Positions 48,727-57,900 of a stretch of DNA of 64,000 bases are shown here, piece after piece. This DNA is from Antrihabitans stalactiti (lineage in GTDB: Bacteria > Actinomycetota > Actinomycetes > Mycobacteriales > Mycobacteriaceae). Position 1 is the stretch's first letter; each line of letters begins with the position of its first letter. The DNA lies in the NCBI RefSeq assembly GCF_012932915.1, contig NZ_VCQU01000014.1, forward strand, positions 62,001-126,000, read 5' to 3'. Position numbers and translations under genes: made by a program. The notes under the pieces are model-generated. The model saw only the letters and a program-made list of their open reading frames with translations. It did not search any database and had not been told where the DNA came from.

Positions 48727-49665
48727 ATGTCGGCGTATGCGCGTGGCGGTGACGATCCCGACTCGATCATGTTGCGTATCAGTTCGTTTCGTCCACGGGC
48801 CGTCGACGACGTTACCTGGGAGGCGATCGGGGCGTGGGTGCGGACAACCACCCTGGCGTCGCAGCCGGTGTTGGCCACCCAGGCCGCGGCGTCGTTGAAA
48901 GCGCTGGCGAGATTCGCCGCGTGGGCGGTCGAGCAAGGAATGGTGCTCGAGGCCGAGGCCGTGTTGAGTCCGGAGGTGGTGGAGCGGTATCGGCTGACGG
49001 GGATGCGACCACTGGTCGCCACGTCACGATCGGCGGAGACGTCGCGGTTGCGGAGAATCGCACGAATAGTGACGACGTCGGCGCCGTGGCCACCGCCGCT
49101 GGACAGCTCCCCGCGCGGGCCGCTGTCCCCGCCCTACACCGCAACGGAGGTGGCACGGTTCTGGGACGTTGCGCAGCGGCAGCGCAGTCTGTTTCGTCGG
49201 CATGCGATGACGGCAGTTCTCGCTCTGACCCTCGGTGCCGGTGCCCGGTCGGGGGAGTTGTTCAGCGTCACCGACGTGGACGTGGTCGACATCGAGTCGA
49301 CGACGGCGATCCGGCTCGGGTCACCGGTCCGAGTGGTGCCGGTGCGTCACGACTGCGTGCGACCGTTGCGGCGGGTGTGCGCCGCGGCGGGCGGTGAGCC
49401 GTTGGTGGTGTCACGGCGCCAGGGCCGTGATCAGGCCGCAGCCTTGGTGGGGTCGTTCGACATGCCCCGCGATGTGCCGCATCTGACTGTGGCGCGGTTG
49501 CGATCGACATGGTTGGCGTCGGTGTTGACAGACCTAGCGGTGCCTGAGGTGTTCGCGGCCGCAGGAATCGTCAGCGGCAAAGCCTTCTCGGACCTCGTCG
49601 CCTATCTCCCTGCATCGGAGCTCGGTTCGCCCGGGTGGCGCAGCCTCGTCGGGGGCGGGTCGTGA
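48727..49665 (+). CDS. tyrosine-recombinase-like protein 1
   Basis: A 312-residue protein with the catalytic-domain pattern of tyrosine recombinases. Box I is LALTLGAGARSGELFSVTDV with the first catalytic Arg; box II is HLTVARLRSTWLASVL with the second Arg; and the likely nucleophile Tyr is in LVAYLPASEL near the C-terminus. Trp stands where box II usually has His. The N-terminal half resembles a SAM-like core-binding domain. ATG at 48727 has GGGGTGA upstream. Its stop overlaps the start of a second recombinase-like gene. The catalytic set is shortened compared with XerC-like proteins, so activity is uncertain. Confidence 0.7.
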   Translation: MSAYARGGDDPDSIMLRISSFRPRAVDDVTWEAIGAWVRTTTLASQPVLATQAAASLKALARFAAWAVEQGMVLEAEAVLSPEVVERYRLTGMRPLVATSRSAETSRLRRIARIVTTSAPWPPPLDSSPRGPLSPPYTATEVARFWDVAQRQRSLFRRHAMTAVLALTLGAGARSGELFSVTDVDVVDIESTTAIRLGSPVRVVPVRHDCVRPLRRVCAAAGGEPLVVSRRQGRDQAAALVGSFDMPRDVPHLTVARLRSTWLASVLTDLAVPEVFAAAGIVSGKAFSDLVAYLPASELGSPGWRSLVGGGS

Positions 49666-50597
49666 TGGCTGCCCGCACCGCGGAGGAGATCCTTGCCCTG
49701 TACACGCCGCAGATGCCGGCCGAAAGGTGGTCGCAGATCGGGCCGTTCGTGCGGTCGGTGATCTCCGAGGCATACCCGGCGGCCGAGCGAGCAAAGGTGT
49801 CGGGAAACCGGATAGGGGTCGTCGCCGGACTGGTGTCGTGGGCACTCGATCAAGGACTGCCGTTGGATGTGGAGCAGATCTTCGCCCCGGCGACGGTGAA
49901 CCGGTACGCGGTCACCGTTCCGGGGTTCGCAGAAACGTCGCGGTCCTCGCGGCGGACGTTGTTGACCACCGTCTCGCGTCGGGTCACCCGCCGGGCTCCG
50001 TGGGAGCCGCGCCGTGACCCGCTCGATTCCCGCAGCACCCCGTTTCCCTACACCGACGCCCAGGCACGGTGGCTGGTGGAATGCGTTGACATGCAGCGCA
50101 CCTCGCTCCGATATCGAGGTCTGGGCACCGCTGTTGTGCTCGGTCTGGGGGCTGGATTGCGGACCGCGGAGATGGTTGGTGTCCTGGGGACCGACGTCAC
50201 AGTTCGAAACCCGCACCTGCTGGTGACAGTCACGGGCGAACAGCGTCCACGGACCGTGCCCGTGGCCGACCGGTACGGACCGCTACTGGCCGAGCTGGCA
50301 CGGAATGCGAAGAGTGAGCCGCTGTTTCGGGCGCCGCCGATCCCACGCATCGAGTTCGTGCCAAATCTGTTGCACCGCTGCGAGATTCCCGAACCGTTGC
50401 GGCCGGTTACGGTGGCCCGGATGCGAGCGACGTGGGCTGTCGCATTGCTGACAACTGTGCCGATGCCGACCTTTCTGCGGTTGGCCGGCTACAACGATAT
50501 CGATCAGATTCGAGGCCTGCTTCCCTACATTCCCGCTGCCGGTCCACAACTTTCACGCGACGAACTCGACCACATCACGCAGGCGGTCCTGCCATGA
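49665..50597 (+). CDS. tyrosine-recombinase-like protein 2
   Basis: A 310-residue relative of the preceding protein. Box I is VVLGLGAGLRTAEMVGVLGT, box II VTVARMRATWAVALLTTVPM, and the likely Tyr is in GLLPYIPAAG. The N-terminal part (TAEEILALYTPQMPAERWSQ) again looks like a core-binding domain. ATG overlaps the stop of gene 1, and its own stop overlaps the transposase start (ATGA), so the trio is one translational unit. Pairs of such proteins could act as a heterodimer. Like protein 1 it lacks the usual box II His. Confidence 0.7.
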   Translation: MAARTAEEILALYTPQMPAERWSQIGPFVRSVISEAYPAAERAKVSGNRIGVVAGLVSWALDQGLPLDVEQIFAPATVNRYAVTVPGFAETSRSSRRTLLTTVSRRVTRRAPWEPRRDPLDSRSTPFPYTDAQARWLVECVDMQRTSLRYRGLGTAVVLGLGAGLRTAEMVGVLGTDVTVRNPHLLVTVTGEQRPRTVPVADRYGPLLAELARNAKSEPLFRAPPIPRIEFVPNLLHRCEIPEPLRPVTVARMRATWAVALLTTVPMPTFLRLAGYNDIDQIRGLLPYIPAAGPQLSRDELDHITQAVLP

Positions 50598-52237
50598 CCG
50601 CCCCAACCCAGCCGTTGCATGCCGTCACCGCCGATGTGAACCGGACCGAATCATGGCAGTGGCACCGCGTTCTCGCCGTGGTGCAGCAGTGCACGGCGCG
50701 CCGATTCGTGGCCGGTGTGTTCGAGCATCGCCGCGGCGCGCATCGCGTTCTGACAACCGACGCGTTCCTCGCGGCCTACCTGACACACTCGTTCCTGGTC
50801 AAAGACAACCTGCATCAAACCCAGATCACGAACACGATCCGCGGCTGGACCCCGTCGCAACGCATCGCGGTCGGGTTGGCGCCGGACGCGGTGATCACCT
50901 ACAAGATGGTCACCGACGGACTCGCCCGCCTGGGTCGGGCGTGCGAAAGCGCGACCTACCCGGACTGGGACGCTGCACGGTTCGCTCAGTCGCTGCTCGA
51001 CGCCTCGCTGCAGGGCCATTCACCGACAGGTGCTGTCGCGTTGGACTCCACCGACATCGAGACCTGGGGGCGGATCCGCTATCGCAAACCGCTCGTCGAC
51101 GCTGACCCCGACACGCCTGCGAGGCCCGACCACTCGGACCTGCCGCACATACCGGACGCACCGAAAGGGCACGACGGCCGCTACATCTACACCCGCGATC
51201 CCGATGCCCGCATGGGCTGGCGCAGCGCGTCGCAAGGGGAGCAAAACCACTTCTGCGGCTACGACGCGCACGTCATCACCGACGTGCCAGCATCACCCAA
51301 ATCCGCGGAACGGCCGGTCCCGCACGTGGCGCGCACGCTGTGTCTGGCACCTGCCGGTCGCCACAAAGGTGTCTGCGGAATCACCGCGCTCGATGCTCTT
51401 CCGCCGCTACCGCCGCCGCAAGAACTGATCGCAGATCGCGCCTACAACTTCACCCGACCGACCACCTTCACCATCCCCGCCTGGCAGCGCGGTTTCACCA
51501 CCATCTACGACCTGCACCCCAACCAGCGCGGCCGCCGCCCCGGGCCGGTCGCCGGCACCCAATGGATCGACGGCACCCTCTACACCACCTGCCTGCCCGA
51601 AGGGTTGGTCGACCTCGCACCCCTGACCCGCGACATGACAACCGAACAGCGCGCCGAAATCGAGCGACTGCATCAACTGCGCGGCGCATACGCATTCACC
51701 CCACACGGCTCCCGCGACCCGGACGGTCGACGTCGCTATCGGGGACCCGCCGTCACCCACCCCAGCATTCGGAGTCCGAAGGCGCCGCGGTCGATGCGCG
51801 AAGACTTCCGCAAACCCACCGTCTACTGCACGGGCGACACCGCATGTGGATGCGCAATCACCGTCACCCTCTACGACACCGACGAGCCCAATCTGCGGAT
51901 GCCGATGCAGCACGGCACCCGGGAATGGGAAGACAGCTACTACCGCCGCGAAGGAATCGAGTCACTCTTCGGTGATCTGAAAGGCAACCGACTCGACGTG
52001 CACCGCGGTGCAATCCGCGGCTTCGGCCTGACCCGCTACACGCTGCTGCTCGGATTCGCGCTCGCCACCATGAACATGGCGATCCTTCGGGACTGGCACG
52101 CCAAACGTCATCGACTCGACCCGTGGGGTGAGTTTCTCGGTGAGCCACCCCCGGCTGCTCGTCGAGACCGACATCCCGCAACCGGGCGTCGACCGGCAAG
52201 CTCCACTCGCCGCAGCACCCAGCGACCCGATCGATAA
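50594..52237 (+). CDS. DDE transposase of the IS4/IS1182 superfamily
   Basis: A 547-residue DDE-type transposase. The first Asp is in GAVALDSTDIETW, the second in ELIADRAYNFTR, and the Glu in the signature SYYRREGIESLFGDLK, which fits the IS4 pattern Y-x2-R-x3-E-x6-K exactly. The N-terminal 150 residues (YLTHSFLVKDNLHQTQITNT) form the helical DNA-binding part. The cysteines CTGDTACGCAI could bind zinc. Coupling by four-base overlaps to two tyrosine-recombinase-like genes is very unusual. No flanking terminal repeats could be identified by eye. The C-terminal tail is Arg/Pro-rich. Confidence 0.82.
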   Translation: MTAPTQPLHAVTADVNRTESWQWHRVLAVVQQCTARRFVAGVFEHRRGAHRVLTTDAFLAAYLTHSFLVKDNLHQTQITNTIRGWTPSQRIAVGLAPDAVITYKMVTDGLARLGRACESATYPDWDAARFAQSLLDASLQGHSPTGAVALDSTDIETWGRIRYRKPLVDADPDTPARPDHSDLPHIPDAPKGHDGRYIYTRDPDARMGWRSASQGEQNHFCGYDAHVITDVPASPKSAERPVPHVARTLCLAPAGRHKGVCGITALDALPPLPPPQELIADRAYNFTRPTTFTIPAWQRGFTTIYDLHPNQRGRRPGPVAGTQWIDGTLYTTCLPEGLVDLAPLTRDMTTEQRAEIERLHQLRGAYAFTPHGSRDPDGRRRYRGPAVTHPSIRSPKAPRSMREDFRKPTVYCTGDTACGCAITVTLYDTDEPNLRMPMQHGTREWEDSYYRREGIESLFGDLKGNRLDVHRGAIRGFGLTRYTLLLGFALATMNMAILRDWHAKRHRLDPWGEFLGEPPPAARRDRHPATGRRPASSTRRSTQRPDR

Positions 52238-52250
52238 CTGTCCAGCCCCG

Positions 52251-52277
52251 CACCGGAATCAGCTCACGATTCCGGTG
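52251..52277. terminator. hairpin after the transposase
   Basis: CACCGGAATC and GATTCCGGTG pair perfectly over 10 bases with a 7-base loop, 14 bases after the transposase stop. There is no U-run. It is a likely transcription terminator for the recombinase-transposase operon, or part of the element end. Confidence 0.6.
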
Positions 52278-52496
52278 GGCACACTTGTGCCGCCGCGGTC
52301 GCGGGCTTGAACTTGTGCCTTCGGGGTCGAAAATCGACCATCTGAAACCCGGCGCAGAGCCAAAGTTGCCGCACATGAGAGGCCCGACCGACGCTGCGAC
52401 GGGCTCGAAAGACCAGGCCGAACAAGCAAACAGGCAAATCGGATCAATTGGACTCGAATAGGTGAACTTAAACCCCTGATAAGGGGAAACACCCCG

Positions 52497-52570
52497 TGGA
52501 GCCGATGACGGGAATCGAACCCGCGTATGCAGCTTGGGAAGCTGCCGTTCTGCCATTGAACTACATCGGC
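52497..52570 (-). tRNA. tRNA-Gly (anticodon CCC)
   Basis: On the minus strand the sequence folds as a tRNA: acceptor GCCGATG/CATCGGC, D-arm TAGTTCAATGGCAGAAC, anticodon stem GCAGC/GCTGC around the loop TTCCCAA (anticodon CCC), and T-arm CGGGTTCGATTCCCG. The encoded CCA follows the discriminator T. Its 3' end points toward the accessory region on the left, the usual orientation for integration of an element into a tRNA gene. The dcd gene lies beside it, as in mycobacteria. Confidence 0.95.
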
Positions 52571-52638
52571 GTGCGGAGCTTTTGCGCCCCCGCGAGGGAC
52601 CACTCTAGCAGCGGATCTGCACCGACTACCCTCGAGGC

Positions 52639-53217
52639 GTGCTGCTCTCAGATCGTGACATTCGTGCCGAGATAACCGCTGGTCGGCTCGGAATCGATCC
52701 CTATCAACCTGACCTCGTTCAGCCGTCGAGTGTGGATGTGCGGCTGGACCGATTGTTTCGCGTCTTCAACAACACCCGCTACACCCACATCGACCCGGCG
52801 CTGCGCCAGGATGAGCTGACGACGCTCGTCGAGCCGCCAGATGGTGAGCCCTTCGTTCTGCACCCCGGCGAGTTCGTTCTCGGGTCGACATTGGAGATGT
52901 GCACCTTCCCCGACGACCTCGCCGGCCGGTTGGAAGGTAAATCCAGCCTGGGGCGCTTAGGTTTGCTGACACATTCCACGGCAGGGTTCATCGACCCGGG
53001 CTTCTCGGGTCACATCACGCTCGAGCTGTCGAACGTCGCAAATCTCCCGATAACATTGTGGCCAGGCATGAAGATCGGCCAACTGTGTCTCATCCGGCTC
53101 ACCAGCCCTGCGGAGAATCCGTATGGAAGCGCCAGTGTGGGCTCGAAATATCAAGGTCAGCGTGGACCGACCCCGTCGAAGGCATATCTCAACTTCCACA
53201 ACCGGACAACTGACTAG
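52639..53217 (+). CDS. dcd: dCTP deaminase
   Basis: A 192-residue dCTP deaminase that feeds dTTP synthesis; actinobacterial forms may be bifunctional and release dUMP. The conserved core is [40 protein letters not shown] and the catalytic region [20 protein letters not shown] followed by [20 protein letters not shown] at 52639 begins the usual MLLSDRDI start. Its position after tRNA-Gly is the same as in mycobacteria and marks the conserved chromosome. Confidence 0.97.
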   Translation: MLLSDRDIRAEITAGRLGIDPYQPDLVQPSSVDVRLDRLFRVFNNTRYTHIDPALRQDELTTLVEPPDGEPFVLHPGEFVLGSTLEMCTFPDDLAGRLEGKSSLGRLGLLTHSTAGFIDPGFSGHITLELSNVANLPITLWPGMKIGQLCLIRLTSPAENPYGSASVGSKYQGQRGPTPSKAYLNFHNRTTD

Positions 53218-53389
53218 TTCTCCGGATAAAGGACTCACGCACACCAAAATCTTCTGTAAACAGACCAAAAGTCTGTAACGAAGGCTTTTCGCCTACCATT
53301 ACCCTCAGCAACCCCCTAGTATTCACATCGACGTCCTTCGGGGGGACGGCATTTTGGTTGTTGCTACTCCCATGAGGTAGGTGCGTCCA

Positions 53390-54904
53390 GTGAGTATTTT
53401 GAGTCGTGGCGACGACGTTGTCTCGGTTGTACGTTCCCCCCAGTCACGCCGTATTTCGGTGCGTGAGCGGTGGCAAACCGAGTACATCCGCCGCCTTCGC
53501 CTCACAGACGCTCTGGTCGTTTGCGGAGCAGTTGCTGCTGCTCAGCTCGTTCGATTCGGCGGCCTGACGGAAGTGCACGACCGCTTGGCCTGGAGTAGCA
53601 GGTTCGATATCGGCTACACAGCCGTATCGCTGACGCTGGCAGGTGTGTGGATCGCCTTCCTCGCGATTTTCAACACACGGTCTGCTCGTGTCATCGGCAG
53701 TGGCCCCGAAGAATATCGGCGAATCGCGTCGTCGACCTTCAAGCTGTTCGGCCTGCTAGCGATCGTTTCGCTCGTCCTTCGCGTCGATTTCGCGCGCGGC
53801 TATCTCGCGATCGCACTGCCGCTCGGCTTGCTCGGTCTCATGGTGAGTCGCCAGGTCTGGCGCAAGCATGCCGTTGCAATGCGTCGTCGCGGAAAGTACC
53901 AAACCTCGGTCCTCGTGGTCGGTGGTCGCGATTCCGCCAAGACGATGACCACCGCGTTTGCTCGGGACAACGGCGCCGGCTATCGAGTCGTCGGGGTCTG
54001 CACGCCATCACGGCGCGCGGGTGACAAGCCGACCTTCGAGGTCGCGGGACTGGAGATTCCGATCATCGACGACGCCATTTCGGTCGTCGACGCCGTCAAG
54101 ATGACAGGCGCCGACACGGTCGCGGTTGCCGCGACGGAACGTCTGGGGCACAAAGGTATTCGCGACCTGGCATGGGAGCTCGAGCCGTTGGGCGTCGATC
54201 TCGTCGTGGCGCCGGGCGTGCTCGACATCGCAGGTCAGCGCATCGAGGTGCGGCCGGTGGCGGACATGCCGCTGGTGCATGTCGAAAAGCCGCAGTACGA
54301 CCGCGCAACCTCGTTCGGCAAGGCCGCATTCGACTTGTGTTTTGCATTCTTCGCATTGCTTGCCGTGCTGCCGGTGATGATCGTCGCGGCACTCGCGGTC
54401 AAGACCACCAGCCGCGGACCTGTCTTCTACAAGTCGGAACGGATGGGCCTCGACGGTAAGCCGTTCCAGATGATCAAGTTCCGCAGCATGTACGTGGATG
54501 CCGACAAGCACCTCAACGCGTTGATGGAAATGAACGAAGGCGCGGGTTTGCTGTTCAAGATGCGCAACGACCCCCGCGTCACGCCTGTCGGTCGGGTTCT
54601 GCGCCGCCTGAGCCTCGACGAGCTCCCGCAGTTCATCAACGTGATGCGCGGTGACATGAGCGTCGTCGGACCGCGGCCGCCGCTGCGCCGTGAGGTCGAG
54701 GCATACGACGGCGTTGTGCGTCGCCGACTGCTGGTGAAGCCGGGTGTGACCGGGCTCTGGCAGGTCAGCGGCCGCTCGGACTTGACCTGGGAAGAGTCCG
54801 TTCGCCTCGACCTGTCCTACGTCGAGAACTGGTCGATGGTGCAGGACTTGTTGATCATCAAGAAGACGGTCAGCGCTGTGGCTCGCTCTGAGGGCGCCTA
54901 CTAA
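53390..54904 (+). CDS. polyprenyl glycosylphosphotransferase (exopolysaccharide sugar transferase)
   Basis: A 504-residue membrane protein that attaches the first sugar phosphate to undecaprenyl phosphate for exopolysaccharide. Four N-terminal helices (from LTDALVVCGAVAAAQLV) and a CoA-binding-like domain (VLVVGGRDSAKTMTTAFARD) precede the catalytic C-terminal domain with KAAFDLCFAFFALLAVLPVM, SERMGLDGKPFQMIKFRSMY and RVLRRLSLDELPQFINVMRG, then PGVTGLWQVSGRSDLTWEE. GTG at 53390 or 53381 is the start. The UDP-glucose dehydrogenase follows, so the pair may make a uronic-acid-containing polymer. Confidence 0.94.
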   Translation: MSILSRGDDVVSVVRSPQSRRISVRERWQTEYIRRLRLTDALVVCGAVAAAQLVRFGGLTEVHDRLAWSSRFDIGYTAVSLTLAGVWIAFLAIFNTRSARVIGSGPEEYRRIASSTFKLFGLLAIVSLVLRVDFARGYLAIALPLGLLGLMVSRQVWRKHAVAMRRRGKYQTSVLVVGGRDSAKTMTTAFARDNGAGYRVVGVCTPSRRAGDKPTFEVAGLEIPIIDDAISVVDAVKMTGADTVAVAATERLGHKGIRDLAWELEPLGVDLVVAPGVLDIAGQRIEVRPVADMPLVHVEKPQYDRATSFGKAAFDLCFAFFALLAVLPVMIVAALAVKTTSRGPVFYKSERMGLDGKPFQMIKFRSMYVDADKHLNALMEMNEGAGLLFKMRNDPRVTPVGRVLRRLSLDELPQFINVMRGDMSVVGPRPPLRREVEAYDGVVRRRLLVKPGVTGLWQVSGRSDLTWEESVRLDLSYVENWSMVQDLLIIKKTVSAVARSEGAY

Positions 54905-54995
54905 CCAGCACGAACACCGGGTTGTACACCTCCTGTTGCCCGGACACTTCCTCGAGCGTCGCGGTCCGCTAACCGGTGCCGACTACCAATCGAGT

Positions 54996-56312
54996 ATGCG
55001 ATGCACAGTGTTCGGAACTGGATACCTCGGAGCCACTCACGCCGCCTGTATGGCCGAGTTGGGGCACGACGTTCTCGGTGTCGATATCGATCCCGGCAAA
55101 GTTGCCAAGTTGTCGTCCGGCGAAGTGCCGTTCTACGAACCCGGGCTCCGCGACGTTCTCCGCCGCAACCTCGATTCTGGCCGACTGCGTTTCACGACGT
55201 CGTACGAGGAAGCGGCCGAATTCGCGGACCTGCATTTCCTCGGCGTAGGCACTCCCCAGAAAAAGGGTGAGTACGGCGCCGATCTTCGCCACGTCAACTC
55301 CGTCATCGACACGCTCGTCCCGCACCTCACGCGTCCGGCGGTCATCGTCGGCAAGTCCACGGTCCCGGTCGGCACCGCTGCGGACCTCGGCGCGCGGGCC
55401 CGTGCCCTCGCAACGACAGACGTCGAAGTTGCGTGGAATCCGGAATTCCTGCGTGAAGGCTTTGCTGTGGACGACACGCTCCGCCCGGACCGCCTCGTCC
55501 TCGGCCTCGACGCGAGCCGCCCAGGAATGGCAGAGGAGATGGTGCGCGAAATGTACGCGCCCATCATCGAAGACGGCGTGCCGTTCCTCATCACCGACTT
55601 GGCGACCGCGGAGCTCGTGAAGGTATCGGCGAACGCGTTCCTGGCGACGAAGATCTCGTTCATCAACGCGGTTTCGGAAGTGTGCGAGGCGACCGGCGCC
55701 GACGTCACCCAATTGGCCGACGCACTCGGCTACGACGCTCGAATCGGCCGCCGATTCCTCAACGCGGGCCTTGGTTTCGGCGGCGGGTGCTTGCCGAAAG
55801 ACATCAGGGCGTTCATGGCCCGGGCAGGTGAGCTCGGGGCCGATCATGCGTCGGCATTCCTGCGCGAGGTCGACAACATCAACATGCGGCGGCGCACGAA
55901 GGTCGTGGAGCTCGCGTCGGCAGCATGTGGCGGATCGTTGCTCGGTGCCAACGTCGCGGTGCTTGGCGCGGCGTTCAAGCCCGATTCGGACGACGTTCGC
56001 GATTCACCAGCCCTCAACGTGGCGGGAATGATCCAGCTTCACGGTGCTGCGGTCAGCGTGTACGACCCGAAGGCGCTGGAGAATTCGAAGCGGGTATTCC
56101 CGACATTGAACTACGCGACGTCCGTTGCCGAGGCGTGCGAACGCGCCGATGTAGTGCTGGTGCTTACCGAGTGGGCTGAGTTCACTCGGCTGCGACCTGC
56201 GGATTTGGCACCGTTCGTTCGTGCGACGTCGATCATCGACGGGCGTAACTGCCTCGACGCCGAGGAGTGGCGTGCTGCGAGTTGGACGTACCGGGGTCTT
56301 GGACGACGGTGA
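54996..56312 (+). CDS. UDP-glucose 6-dehydrogenase
   Basis: A 438-residue UDP-glucose dehydrogenase that makes UDP-glucuronate with two NAD+. The NAD site is CTVFGTGYLGATHAACMAEL, the second region VGKSTVPVGTA, and the catalytic Cys is in GLGFGGGCLPKDIRAFM. The C-terminal UDP-binding domain starts at LGAAFKPDSDDVRDSPALNV. The mycobacterial counterpart, udgA, also follows dcd. The ATG at 54996 is chosen because similarity begins there; the open frame upstream is unrelated. Confidence 0.96.
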   Translation: MRCTVFGTGYLGATHAACMAELGHDVLGVDIDPGKVAKLSSGEVPFYEPGLRDVLRRNLDSGRLRFTTSYEEAAEFADLHFLGVGTPQKKGEYGADLRHVNSVIDTLVPHLTRPAVIVGKSTVPVGTAADLGARARALATTDVEVAWNPEFLREGFAVDDTLRPDRLVLGLDASRPGMAEEMVREMYAPIIEDGVPFLITDLATAELVKVSANAFLATKISFINAVSEVCEATGADVTQLADALGYDARIGRRFLNAGLGFGGGCLPKDIRAFMARAGELGADHASAFLREVDNINMRRRTKVVELASAACGGSLLGANVAVLGAAFKPDSDDVRDSPALNVAGMIQLHGAAVSVYDPKALENSKRVFPTLNYATSVAEACERADVVLVLTEWAEFTRLRPADLAPFVRATSIIDGRNCLDAEEWRAASWTYRGLGRR

Positions 56313-56485
56313 AAATTGGGCCTTGGTATGAAGTGCCGCGGCGTCTATGCTCGCGTTGCAATCCTCCGGGGACAACCTGCATTGATTAGGTGTGATGTCG
56401 CTGGCCGATGACGGCTAGAATAAATCTCCTGACACCGGCTCCGGGGGCTCGTGTGTCGGGAACGGGAATACGGAAAAGGCGACTC

Positions 56486-57892
56486 ATGGGTTCGGTACTT
56501 GGGGTTTCAGTCGGGGGGAGCGCCGTTCGTATGGCGCGCCCCGACGGTGCCGCTGTGGACCGGGCACTGCCTCCTACCTTCGATTTGCAGGCAGTCGATG
56601 TCAGCCGGACGCGAGCCGAAGAGCTCGCCGCCGAATCGATCGGTGTCGCGCTCGCATCGGGTGAGACGATCGCCGCGACCGGGGTTGCCTATCGCAGCGA
56701 ACAGCAGGCCAAGGCCATGCATACGGCGATGGCACGCCAGCACCTCGCGAACTACCAGCTCGTTCCTGAGACCACAGCGGTCCTCGAGTTTCTCGAGTCG
56801 ACTGGTGCCCTGACCGGTTACGGAACCATCGCGCTCTACGACCTCGGTGGTTCAGGACTCTCGATCAGTGTGATCGATACGGAGCTGGCCGAAGTTCGCT
56901 ATGCGGAGCGGACAACCGAGATCAGCGGCGACTACTTCGATTCGCTCATTCGCGAGCAGCAGATCGCGTCGGGCCGTGTCGAGCAGCCGCAGACGCAGGC
57001 AGAGTTCGCCGCCCTGGATTTGCTGTGTCGCGAAGCGAAGGAGCAGCTGTCGGCGAGTACAGCGGTCGCGATTCCGTCCGAGGGCGGGCTGGTGCTGCTG
57101 TCGCGCGCCAACTTCGACGCACTCGTCACCCTTGCCATCGAATCGTCGGCGCGCCTCACTCGCGACGTCATCATGCGTTCGGACCGACAGGTTCAGGCAA
57201 TCGTCGCCATCGGCGGGGGTTCCCGGATTCCGCTCGTTCGGTCCGTGCTGCAGCGGTGGATGGGCATCCCGGTCATCGTTCCGGACGCACCGGAGTCGGT
57301 TGCTGCCCGCGGTGCCGCGATGCTCGCCCGTCCGGTGCCACCACAGCCGGCACGTGTCGAGCCGATCAACAACCCCGTGTGGCTCGCGGGGGCTGTCGCC
57401 GTCAAGTCTCGACAGAAGCGGGAAATCAGTGGCGCGGGCCTTGCGGCAAGTTCGCTGGCCGTGATTGCCGCGATCGGTCTTGCCCTTGGCTACGGCGGTC
57501 AGATATTGGAGCGTGGCTCCGAGGGCGATGGCGGACCGACGACGACACTGCCGGGCGCGCCGCCGCGCACGACGACGTTGGAACCCAACGCCGTCGCACC
57601 GATGCTGACGGCCACGCTCGCGCCGCCGACGACGACGAAGGCCTCGACCGAAGTGCCGCCGCCGGTCGTGCTACCCGATGGCACGACCACGACCCAGGGG
57701 ACACCGCCGCCGCCGTCCATCGAGATCCCCGGCCTGCCGCCGATCACGATCCCGACGCTGCCGGCCTTCACGCCGCCGCCGGTACCGACACTGCCTCCCG
57801 CACCGAAACTCCCGGACTTGCCACCCGTACCGACGCTTCCGCCGGTGCCGACGATTCCGAACTTGCCGCAGTTCCCGATCCCTGGTCGCTGA
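56486..57892 (+). CDS. Hsp70-fold protein with a membrane helix and proline-rich outer tail
   Basis: A 468-residue protein. Residues 1-290 are an actin/Hsp70 nucleotide-binding domain: VLGVSVGGSAVRMARPDG, TIALYDLGGSGLSISVIDTE and IVAIGGGSRIPLVRSVLQRW. There is no peptide-binding domain; instead a membrane helix (GLAASSLAVIAAIGLALGYG, near residue 325) and about 130 residues of Pro/Thr repeats, PTLPPVPTIPNLPQF in type, follow. This puts the ATPase inside and the tail in the cell wall. ATG at 56486 is preferred; 56408 is possible. A link to cell-wall or polysaccharide synthesis is inferred from its neighbours. Confidence 0.88.
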   Translation: MGSVLGVSVGGSAVRMARPDGAAVDRALPPTFDLQAVDVSRTRAEELAAESIGVALASGETIAATGVAYRSEQQAKAMHTAMARQHLANYQLVPETTAVLEFLESTGALTGYGTIALYDLGGSGLSISVIDTELAEVRYAERTTEISGDYFDSLIREQQIASGRVEQPQTQAEFAALDLLCREAKEQLSASTAVAIPSEGGLVLLSRANFDALVTLAIESSARLTRDVIMRSDRQVQAIVAIGGGSRIPLVRSVLQRWMGIPVIVPDAPESVAARGAAMLARPVPPQPARVEPINNPVWLAGAVAVKSRQKREISGAGLAASSLAVIAAIGLALGYGGQILERGSEGDGGPTTTLPGAPPRTTTLEPNAVAPMLTATLAPPTTTKASTEVPPPVVLPDGTTTTQGTPPPPSIEIPGLPPITIPTLPAFTPPPVPTLPPAPKLPDLPPVPTLPPVPTIPNLPQFPIPGR

Positions 57893-57900
57893 CCACCAGC

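Noticed and set aside
52251-52277. Hairpin considered as a terminal inverted repeat of the transposase element
   Set aside because: Its arms do not match the inverted repeat at 48572-48601 beyond CACCG, so a terminator is the simpler reading.
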